Assembly: GCF_958295425.1 (NCBI RefSeq)
Contig: NC_081146.1
Coordinates: forward strand, 17,183,458-17,247,457
Reading direction: 5' to 3'
DNA: 64,000 nucleotides
Origin: Solea solea
Lineage: Eukaryota > Chordata > Actinopteri > Pleuronectiformes > Soleidae
The position numbers were made by a program, and so were the translations under genes. Positions 45,381-57,400 of the stretch are shown in pieces. The stretch's first letter is position 1. Each line of letters starts with the position of its first letter. Under the pieces are notes generated by a model. It saw only the letters and a program-made list of their open reading frames with translations. It did not search any database and was not told the origin of the DNA.

Positions 45381-45416
45381 CTAAAATCCAGACTCCTGAC
45401 CTGCCCAGCTTGGTGT
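45381..45416 (-). CDS. eif3e: eif3e terminal coding exon and stop
   Basis: 36 nt after acceptor TTCTTTCAG ending at 45417. It encodes [11 protein letters not shown] then TAG (45383-45381). The mammalian tail, from memory, is APNWATQDSGFY, so the exon is homologous but ends one residue earlier, without the terminal Tyr. The very short coding part was identified by the W-A-x-Q-x-SGF pattern, the phase, and the adjacent poly(A) signal. Confidence 0.9.
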   Translation of the reverse strand, partial: TPSWAGQESGF

Positions 45417-48400
45417 CTGAAAGAAGCGCATGAAGGAAAAATTCAAGTTAGACCATCGGTGGACGACTGAAACAAATCAAAACTATAATTTTGTTGTTGA
45501 GTTTTGGGATATGCGGAAAAAAGTATGATACACATGCAAGCAGTTAAGCGCTGATGTTTTCCTTGTCAGGAGTGTGTAATGTGTGTGTTCTGCTGGTGAG
45601 CGCTGGGTGGCTGTGAGAGCTGACAGGGACTCTAAGCAGCCGGCCCAGATGGTAGGCAGTAAATGTTCTCTATATGTAAGTGATTTGTAGCCTTGAGGAC
45701 AGCAGGATGTAGTGGTGCTCTGTAAGTTGTTTGCAGCCTCTTTTGTCTAATTACAAATACTCTTTAATGGGGGAAACCTTTGCTTTTTTTTTTTTCCAGG
45801 ACAGGGTTATGGCAGCTCTCCTGCAAATATTCAAACAATGGGATGGGGAGTAATTGGGCACATCAAAACAGCCACTCAAGAGCAGCACAATTAAAGAGTG
45901 AATATTTAACATGTCCGTTTCAACTCCGTGACCTTGGTGCCGTCAGGTGCTGGGTGAGTGAACCAACACATCAATCCTATCTGACAGACCTGCATGTCTT
46001 TGTGGACTGCAGAGCGGTGTGAAACAACCACTCGCGGCACCCGCTGAGAATATGTGTGTGATTATGACAGTCTGTGTAGTTGAGGCACTTGAGCAGTCTA
46101 AATGCCACTAAAACGCACAAAGTCAACATCAAAAACAAACTTAAATGGGATGACTGGACCCTGAACCAGACATCTGCAGCAGGTCCTAAGTGCAGGGAAC
46201 ACCGGGGTTTGAGTAATGTTCACCAAAAGCCACTGTGAGGGTCCACCTTATTTTAGTTGCTGAGCTGAGTCACTGAGCTCAGGCCTCATTTTATGGTTGT
46301 TTGGAATCTACCTTGTCATTAGGCCTTTGAAGAGCAATGGAGGGATGAAAGCCTTAGCTCTGTTAAACTTGCTCTTACTGGCTTATTTCGTGTAAAGAGA
46401 GCTTTTGTTGATGGTTGTTCATCAACATTCTTTAGCCTTGTTCTTCTGAGCTGATCATTTGAGATGCTTTGAACTGCCCCCGTGTTCATGTTGACCTTCT
46501 CACAATTTGATGGGAAAATGTCAGGATGGTTGTCTTCAGCAAAAAAAAAAGTAGTAGTTTTTTGTGTATGTACAGTATGTGTGTTTCTCACCTCAGTCCT
46601 GTTGCTGTTGGCCTGCTTCTTCTCAATGTTCATTGTCAACATTTGGCTGCGGAATGACAGGCTCTTGGTCTTCTCGATCACCTGCTGGTATGGAGATACG
46701 GCGTTGTTCCCCATGACAACGTGACCCTGTAAATAAGGAGAAAAATTGACGCACACAAGTAGGCCAATCGGATTTGGTCTTGCAGACACACCATCCTACG
46801 CACACACCCATTAGAGTTTGCATATGGTCCCATTCTCATATCCAGATAATTCCATATCATTCTGAAGGACTGGGCTATGATTTGCTTGATTACAGAGAAC
46901 TGTTGTGATGTGTAAGCCAAAACATGCAGGTTAAACATGAAGCCTCACAACAGGGACGTATCAAGGGTGAGATCTTGTGGTTGCGTATTTGTCTTTGCAA
47001 AATCAGGATACATACAGAACAGGACTTTTTTTTTTATTCTCCACATGACATATAGTAGACGTTTTTAGAGGGGTTATGTAACAAAAACAACCACCACTGT
47101 ATTGCTAAAGTTTAGTTAAAAAGCCAACTGAGTAAGAGGAAAAAAAAAGGTCTTACCAGTTTGGAGTCTATCTTGGCATCCAGCCTGGCGTTGCGAATGA
47201 GGTTCACAATCCATCTCTCGGCTTCCTCAGGTGACATGTTAAGTTTGTCTGCCAGCATGCTGTTGAGAAAACAGACACACATTGCGCAAACCCGTTAAGA
47301 CACATTGGGCTTGAACCTAGGCTTATTTTTATAATACATTTTGGGACGCATTCTGCCACGCCGACTGGGCTTTTTTATTCAACACCCATGTGTTTTAACA
47401 AACATTTAGCCTGTTATCAAGAAAACTGAGCTTTGACCATGCGACTCAGTACAACTTGTGTGTATTACTACAACTACAGTTATTGCAGCAGTATCAATAG
47501 TTTGATACATTTTTGCACAGCCTGGTGAGAGCATTAAGCTTTTTAAAAGTGCAACCTAATGCAGCAACTTTATCAAAAGTAACTACTGATAACGCTACTC
47601 AACTTTCTCAGACTTGCTACAACATGTGGCTTACCTTTGGAAGAAATTACTAGTCCTGGAGTAAAACTAGTCTTCCGTAAAACTGTGACTTCACTTAATC
47701 TGGGCTGCTGTCTGGAAGCAATGTATAGGCTACATAAAATGTGTAATAGCACCCAATAAGTCTTAGTTAACACCACATTACGATGGATGTTGTGCATTAG
47801 CTGCCAAAAGGACTAGTCACTACATTAATTTGACTACATATCAAGCCTCGGGCAAAAAGGTGTATATAATATAAAGCACACTCCAAAACACTTCTAATGG
47901 TCCTCTGCTAATGAAAGCTTGATTTACAGACTTGAATAACTCAATTAGACCTGCGAGGACTGCCCCATGTTGTGAGGCTCTGTGATTAGACAGCCGTCTG
48001 TATTTTGTACCTATGTCCAGGACTGACTCACTCACTCACACTCTCGCTCTCTCTCTCTTTCTTTCTCTGCCAGGACAGATGAAGACACACTGGTGCAGAA
48101 AATGCCCCTCAAAATAAAAGCCAGGTTGGAGACTGGGCTGCCCTTTGATAGCGGCAGAAATGAATGTGTCACAGCATAGGGAGGGAAGTACAAGGGTGGC
48201 TGGCATTCTTTGATCCAAAGCTTTACCCAGTGCAGCTGGCTTCCCTTGTGGCTTTCAAAATAACTAGACCCTCTCAATATCCCCATCTAGAACCCCCCAT
48301 CACACATTTCCTGCCCCCTCCCCTCCCCGACCCCACCACTCTCCATGCCTACCACAATTCATATAAGGGCCCCAATAAATAACCTCAATCCATCTGTGTA

Positions 48401-51400
48401 GTGCTCACAATTACTACAGCAACCGTTCCTCAACAGCAAGACACCGAACTCCTCCCCGTTCGGAAAAACCTAAATGTGTCATTGTGTATGGTCCCTGTTT
48501 ATATGCACAATATAATAGGGGTTATGAGGTCTATAAAAACAATTTACACAACTAATTATTACTTCCTGGTCCATTAATCACATTTTGAGAGACTCTTTCA
48601 ACAAGTAAGCTCAGATATGCAAGGACCAAACCACTTCTCACGCAACGGTTCTGCAAACAGATCCCACCACCATCATCATCATTACTGATTTCATCGCTCT
48701 TGACTTATTTAAGACATTTTTTGGTGGAAAGTAATCTTATTTGTGATAATGTGTGTCTTACCTCAGGGCACTAACAGACAAAACGACTAGCACGTGATCA
48801 AATGGTGGCAGAACCACATGAAGGGGGGGAAGTGAAATGATGTCAGTGTCTGGGTGGGTCATTGAAAGCATAAACAACAAATAAAGAGCATTACCTCAGC
48901 ATAATAAGCAAACAGTGACAGTACATCTCTCTCAACACTTTCACCACTGTGACGTGATGGGGGACGTGGATAGCGAGTTAGAAAAACACTACTTGTGAGT
49001 TGATTCACAAGTGTTGCAGCAGCCAAATGGTGGAAAACCCGTGCAGAGATACTGATCAACCTGTCACCCACATCAACAAACTTGTAGCAAAAACTTTGGA
49101 GGACATCTGTCTATACTTCAGGTCATCAAAACCTGGAGAAAATGGTGCATGACAACAAAATTGCTGCAACGGATCATTATTAGGAACCTTACAAGTTCAG
49201 AAAAGCGTCAGCTGTCTAATGACGCAAGTTTGGCCTGTGATGGATAACATATGTCAGCAATCAGAGTGACACTTTTACACAAAGGTTTTTAGTTTGCAGA
49301 CCAAAATGTTATTAGAGCATGTGGTGCATTGTTAACAACAAAGATAATATAGTTTGATTATACAGATTAAAGAGTTTAAAAACACTGTGCATGCAAAAAA
49401 AGTGTGAAAAAAAAAGAATAGAAAAAAAAACCATCACTTAGCAAGGAAATATATAAAAATGACACAAATTAGGACATTTTAAAATGCAAAATGTGTAAAT
49501 AAAACAAAGGCGAGTAAAAACCAAAGATAAAAGCATCACATTTAAGTGAAAGAAGCTTTATGTGTGTTTTGAGCAGTGATTTCCAACTGCAGATGCACAG
49601 ACATCTTAAATTACTAGCTGAGACAGTAAGACGTATTGGACTAGATATCATGATATAGATAGATATTAGGGTAGAACGTGTTTTGACAGCCAGAGACAGA
49701 GCCTCAAAGCTCTAATGTGTAACATTCCATGGTAAAAGATTGGAGTATGGATGAAAACACCAAGGTGCGCCAACGAACAGTTTCAGAAGTGGAATCTCCC
49801 GCTAAAAAAAAACCCTGGCAGAACAGCTGTTTGATGGGATAAATGCTTATTGCAACTGGGTAGAAGAGGGGTTTGGGTGGTGCAAGATTACCTATGTCAT
49901 GTAGAGATGTTGGCAGTCTTTAAGTACTCCTCAGGGGGCGACATGTTTTTCCTTGGAGCTCTTTTGATCGAGTATTTTGAAATTTATTCAAAAAGACATC
50001 GGTAACCAAAGTTGTGAGCTAAAATGGGTGTAATGACTTACAGGGATTGAAAAGATTTTTGGAAGAGACATGTGCAGGGAGTAACCGTCGAGACACAATG
50101 AGATAAATGCAAGTGTGAATGACAGCTGATAAAAGCGTGATGGAACAGCCATTTTCACACAAAGATCAGTTTAAAATATTGTGGAAAATATTTCCAGCAA
50201 TTTCAGAAAAAAACTTTAGAATTTTTAAATATGAATCTACTGCATTAAAAATTACTTTGAATTTGAAATAAAATAAAAAAACTTATACAACACAGAAAAA
50301 ATATTTGCTGTAGCTTTGCAAAGGTATTTATTTATCACAATACATTAGCACTGAATTAGGTGTGTGTGTTAAACTTCGGCAGTCACTGCTTATTACGAGC
50401 AGTGCTCCATCTCTCAGAGACACCCTTCACTTATTTATCTAACAATCAAGCAATCTCATGCAAATTTGAATGAATTTGTTTTTCATTCCGATTTCACCAA
50501 TGTGATTATGCGATTGCCTCACAGGGGAACTGGGTGTTTTGTTTGACAATTCAGTAAAGTGGGGGCACATGTCAGTCAAGTCCAGGTCAGATATGATGAT
50601 CAAAACAAACACAATCTGGTTTCCTCACCCGGGAGTTAAGCTAACCCCTAACCCGCCATGATCTGTGTGGCATAACACAGGAATAGAGAGCACCCCAAAA
50701 GGCCCAGGGCCTTGGCCTGTACAAGTCAAAGTCCTCTAATCTAATTTATAAAAGAAAGTCTGGCAATGTTTTCCTCCCAGGAAGGACATTTGTATATCAG
50801 AGCAAGGTTACTTTATCTCATTGTCTGAGAGAGGTCTACAGCAGCTAACCCTACTTAAAACTCAGAGTGAAGTTACAAAAAAGAAAGAAAAAAAAAAGGG
50901 AGGAAAAAAAACAGAGGAAAGAAGGGAGTGGGGAATTGGTCAAATTCAAACAACCTCTACCACTATTGACATCCTTTGGCCCTTAAGCCGAGCAGACAGC
51001 CTCCATGACTGGTTTTATTTTACACAACCATGATCCCGTTCCTTGGGGGAGAGGAGATCACTTTCATTTCGACCCCTTACTTACTCTGGCTCCTGAGCTT
51101 TCGACTTCAGGCTAGTGTACTCCTTTGGGTCTAAATGCCAACCTCACACTCGAAGAGAGGGGTCATGGATTGGGGTCTAACGCTTTTAGAGGAGAAAGAA
51201 GGATGGGGGATCCTTCTCAAAAGTAGCCCCCTTCTTAACATGGCTGGCCTGAGATGAATCCTTTGTTAAACACTAACATATGATAGCATTTGGGAGACTC
51301 CAAGCCATTTGGAGCAACCTCCCTTTCGGCTTGAGGTAAAATTGATTTTTCGGGGAAACCGAAATGATCGTGTGGTCTTTTTAATGACTCAATTGTGAGG

Positions 51401-54400
51401 TGGAAAGATCCTCAGTGTTACATCCAAATACACAAGACACCCCTTCCAACTACCAGTGAGCTGTTGTGTACAAATACAATCTAGTGATGAGGGGGGAAAA
51501 TGCCCGAACGATCACGTCTCCAGCATTTACTCAAAATGTCAAAGGACAAGTGTGCATTTGAGGTCAAAGCAGGGTCTTGCCACTGAAACACTCAAGGAAG
51601 GACTAAGGAAATAAACCCTGTAAATCAAACAGGGAAAACAAAGCTAAATTGGAAACACACTTGGGACACTGAACAGTCTAGACAAAAGCATGTGCATGTG
51701 TGTGTGTGCGCGCAATCATGAGCTCAAGCTGAATCAAATTTTCACTCTCTACAGTGCATTTTACATAAGGCTTTATGACATAAAATAACTAAATTATGCC
51801 AACTTCTGGTCTATTTTTGTGTCGCAAGCTGTGGGCAAAAGTTAAAAAAAGCTAAAAAATCTGTGAAACCATCATGGCCAAATGCTATAAAGAAGTCCTC
51901 ATTAAAAACAGCCATCAAATTCATCCAAGTACACACGCTTGGGTACAGAGGGCTTCTGGACAGAGCGCTAATGACATGGAATTGGGTGTCTGTCGGAAAT
52001 AAAAATGTTCTGTGCATCGTCATAACCCCACCACAAATAAACATGGAAATCCCTGAAACTGCCCCTGATGTGTATTCCTGTGTTACAAACCTTCCCATAC
52101 AGAGAGCAGGGGACACAGAAAAAAGGTGAAAAGTAGAAAAATCACTGTTCAACTTCCTCTTTCAGTGTTACCACTAACCTTTGTGGTACTTAACAAGTAA
52201 ATGGATCCAATTGCAGTAAGTCTGCCAAAAAGAACCAGGACCCCTAATCAATTCCAGACAATCTGCAACTGGAGATTTCGACAGGGCCTGATCATATTCC
52301 ACGGTCCAACCTTGAATACAGACCTCCACAGCTCTATATAACAGTCAGTGCAATCATTTCCGTGTCAACAGAAGTAATTCATTCACTCTTTCCACTGAAC
52401 ATCATGTGTTAATGGAGCATATTTGAAATGCAAACCTTGCTTAAAATCTTCAGTATACACAATTTGCCTGTGGGGCAGTGCATTATGAATGTAGCCCTCT
52501 AAAAAATAATCAGAAATGTGTGAAGTAAATTGATAAAGAACAGGATAAACATGAAAATAACATACGCGTCGCCTAATATTACAGATTACATAAAGAGGTA
52601 AGCAAAAATCCATGCAGATTATTGATGGTTGACAATGGTGAGTGCTATTGCCTTTGTATTTGTCACTCTCTAAAACTGATGTAAAGAGGCAGCCAAATCC
52701 TGTAATCTCTCTTAATTGCAGACAATTACTCTAAGCTTTTTTTTCCCTCAGTTAATGCTCACTATAATTAGCAGTGAGTAAATGGCTTGGTTTTGGGGAG
52801 GCATCCAAAGTCAATTTTATTATAATGTAACCAAACTTAATTTCAAAATAGGAGTCAATAAAGACCTACAGAACCCTTTAACCTCCATCTCCCTAAGAAA
52901 AAGGAGATCAAATGTTCCTGTGTATTAAGATTAGCAGGGAACTTAGAAAGTCATTGAAATGCTGGCATCTTCATGGGAGAAAGATGTCCATGAATTGTTC
53001 TCAGACAGGTGGAATTAAAAGGTCTCCACAGAGTACCCCGTGGAGACCGGGAAGCTGTTAAATCTCACAATGCTTAATCCTCAAGATGTGTGCAGTCAGC
53101 TTGGCTGTGTGTGGACGGGGCAATAAACACTTATCTGCAAGTTAAATTCTGCTAATCGCAAAGCCCATGTTCTTACATCCTGCCTACAAAGTCTATAGAG
53201 AGCAAACGTGATTTCCTGTTAGTCTTTAGGGAACTCCACAGTGCAGTATTGTCATGATCGTAACGTCCTCAGACACCATCAGTATCAAACTGCTTCTCAC
53301 AACTGATTTACAAATGTTAGAATGTTTCACTTAGTTTAGTTTGCGTTTATTGACTCACTTGATGCTAATGCACTGGTGAATCCTGCAGAAGGTCTCAAAG
53401 ATGAAGAGGCGGGCATTCTCGATAAAGTCCTCCAGGCAAGCAACCAGGAAGAAGTCATTCACGAGAACCTGAAAGACCGGAAAAACATTAATTAAGAGCA
53501 GTATAAACGTGAATATTTCTGCCTGGTCATAGGGCTACTTCAAAACTTTTCTTACTACAGGTTATTGTTTGCGGGTGCCGTAATAGTTCAATGCGCAAAG
53601 GAGTCTTCAGACTAAACAGAGGAGTAATGAGAGAAGCACCATATGTTTCAGTATGTCAGCTTGTAGGAATTCAAGTCTTGGTCAGTTGAAACAGAAATCT
53701 ATACACTAAAACCAAAAAGCCCAGTTCATTTTGAAGCAGACATATTATATATAGTATAAAGCAGAGGACCATACTGGCCACACAACAGTCAGTTGGAAGC
53801 AAAGTCAATCCACACCATGCAAGGTGCTTCAAATCAACCACAGATATTTGAATTCTTTGGCCACCACATGAGACAACACAGAAAAAACAGAGTCGACCAC
53901 ACAGATGACCACATTGTCTGTGCTTCAGTTTCAGGTCTCCTGTGCAGCAACCCAAAATTTGACAGTTACAGTCATCCAGTGGCGGCAGCAGCACCAGCCC
54001 AAATAAACTCACAGATTACAGTAATTCTTTTCAGCCATCCACTTAGAGCATCACCTTTGCCTGGTTACCAGTAAGAATTATGGCCTTCCTTGCACTCTGA
54101 CACTTTTGCATAAGGCTCATTCATCTATTGTAAATGTTCATGACCCAGGTATGGCCCTAAAGGTATAGTGTGTGAAGTGTTCACTCTGCTCAGTGTTCCT
54201 TGCATTCCAACTCTACAATGAGTGTTATTTCACATCACAGAACTCAGTCTTCAGAAGTTCACAGAGAATTACACAGAGCTCTCGATTTGCTTAAGCTTAG
54301 AATGCTGCCATCTGCCCATAGTTCTGCTTGAATAAATCCCAACTACATGGCACTATCAGACAACGCACAATTCAGCTATGACAAGGCTTATCTAAGGCTG

Positions 54401-57400
54401 ATAAAACTTTGAAGAGTTAAGTGCCCTAATTACCTGGGATTCAGACCACAAAGCTAAAACAAAACTCTGAAAGGGGCATATACAGCCCTATATGTGCAAG
54501 TCCCGACCATAGGTGGGCTTATACTTTTCATTCTTTGACATTTAAGCACCTAACATCTGACAGTGATTCCAAATTCAGGTGGAGTGGGCAAGAAACTAAA
54601 CAAAAAAAAAAAAAAAGTATTCAGCCTTTACAGGACAATATAAACTCCCCCCCTCTTGTCTCATGCTATGCAATACCTATATTTTTTCTATTACAGCAAT
54701 CACAAAATAAAAGGCTCAAAATTGATGCATTACAAGTGCTCATCAAGACAACAGCCCATCTCAATGGGGTATCAGTTTACCGTAATCGCTCCATGCTCTA
54801 TGAATTTTTTTTTACCTTTGAAATAATGTGCCATTCAAAGTCTTGTGTGTAAATTTCAGCAAGGGGGAAAAAAAGGGCACCGACTTCAAACAGGACCATT
54901 TTGGGAAATGTTTGCAGACCATCACAGGCAATGCATTAGGAGGTGCTGTTAAACATTTTTGGAACCACCCACCTCGCCAGACCTGCTTTTGAACTAAACA
55001 AGGTCAATAGAGGGCTTTTGTGCCTACTGGACATGCTCTGATAAGACTGACAGGTAGACTAGTGTTAAAAGCACCTGTAATAACTTGGGCTCTGACCTCA
55101 GTGTTAGTTGGGATTGAGCATCTGTTTCAACCACTGAGGAGCCTCTGTAAACAGAACCCTATGAGGCAAGGTCAAGCCTCATCCAGAGAGCTTCTAGGAA
55201 GTGAGTGTTTAACAAAGCTAGTGATTGGGGGCATGTGTCATGTCTTAGCTGAAATTGGATACAATTATAATACTGTTGATAGTACATGTCATCATTTGGA
55301 GATGGCCCCGAAGGCCTTTGCACAGGAAAAAACGTTTTCATTTTCTCCTGGAGCATGCTGTGGATTCTTTTCTGCTGCCATGCAGAGATATTTCAAGACT
55401 ATAACTAAAAATAAATCTGCCCAAATTAGTTTGTTTATGACTTCCTCATTTGTTAAATAATGCTGAAGCTCAAGACGCTTTGTATTAGCTTGAATGTAGG
55501 CTAAAACGAAACGGAACCTTCAGTAAACCGCTGACATGATTTCTAAACATTTACTCCTGGAAAAGAACCATTTGATCAGGCCAGATGTTTTTCATTCTCA
55601 AAGTTTATCGTTGAGAGGCAAAAGATGAAAAAGGGGCCAGACAACCCTTTGCCTTTTATTCTTCTGCAGGTCCAATTTATCAAGTCATTTGGGAAAACCA
55701 GATTACAGTGTGTACGCAAAGAACGCAACAGTAGGTCAAGTTTCACAAAATATACATATAGCACAACACCAGCTATGACACCTGGGGCTTCATTTATAAA
55801 CACACAAAAAAGGCATACGCCACTTTCTAGAACAAACTTGATGGGAAACAAACGGCCCTTCATGGACCGATGTGTACGCACACAAATGTGAGAGAGGTGA
55901 AGTTGCGACTCCGATGGCAGAAAATGTTCAAAATGATACAACTGTGTATAATAAATTCAAATATTACTGCTCACACCAAGATCATTTAATTGCCACAACT
56001 GAAGCCACTCACATTCAATTTAATGAGGAGGGAATAAAAAGGAATGTAATCATACTGTGCAATGAAGCATGATAGTTTATTTGGCTCTGCTAGAGGATGA
56101 GGCAAACGGCAGCTTCAGAGGGAGAAAATCATTTCAGAGACTAGTAAGATCTGCTGGTTACAACTTCCACACGCTTTTTTGGCCACAGTATAAAACCTTT
56201 TTTGGACCTGGATTTCTGATTATGTGAACTTCCTCTTCTTCTCTCTGCATTTGCCATGATTTTGAGGTCACTCCCTATCAATGAATATTAATCCGGGGCA
56301 TACTTTTGACTATTTATGGCCAAGTATGGGCGTTACCTGAAGCTCAAAAAAGCTGTTGAGTTGATTGTGATTTCTAAAAGGAAACTGATGTGGGACATGT
56401 GTGCACATGGCTTTATAACCCAGAATATTTATGCATTTCTGTATTTCGTACACATGCCAACTTTTCAGGCGTACATACAACGCATATAAATGAGGCCCCT
56501 GCTCTCTCAAAGTCACTCTCTTTCTCTGTCTTTTCATCTCTTTCTAAATCTGATTACTCTCCTTTGACTGTGTCCCTTGGAACTGACAAGGTCCTTATAA
56601 GGGGGCTTTTCAACCTGCACCTCGCCAGCACACGATTTGGTCACAGCTTTTAAATAAATGTGAGCTCCTCTTTTACTTTTTCATTGTCAATGTTGGCCTT
56701 GATGATCATCTCTTCCTGCTCTGTTGCCAGTAATTATTAATATTACTTTGTATAGTTATTGTTTCTAGTTTATATCACTTAAGAAAACACTTGCATTGCC
56801 ATATCTTGAATACAAATAAGGTTGTGGCAGCATGTGAGAAACACAGAGGACTCTGTCATAAGTAAAAGATCCAAGTCATTAAGAACTACATTTAAAAATC
56901 CACCATGTACAGCAAAATTAATGATGAAGTTGACTATAAAATACAAAAAAATCATAAGCTGTATATCATTATAAGGACCCTCTTGAGTGTTATCAGCAAA
57001 TTAGATTACATCTAATCTGTGCTATGTATAAATGCTACTAATTAAACAAGCAGTTGAATAACAGACTAAAAGATACTGCAATCCTGCAATGATTAACCAA
57101 TCATTAATAAATGATTAAATGTATTAAATTAATCTGTTCTGATAATAGCTTAATCTGAATGTTTCTGTCATTAAAACTCAGCTTCTTTAATGTGAATATT
57201 ATCTGGTTTCTTTGCTCCATATAACAATGATATCATTGAAACTGAATCATTTTTGTGGACAAAACAAGACATTTAAGAACATCATCATTCGAAATTTGGG
57301 GGAAACTGACATTTTTCAACATTTTCTGAATTTTTTTGGAACAAACTATTAATCTATCCTATCTTCTTTTTCAGGTCAGTATGCTTTAATGACAAATTTA

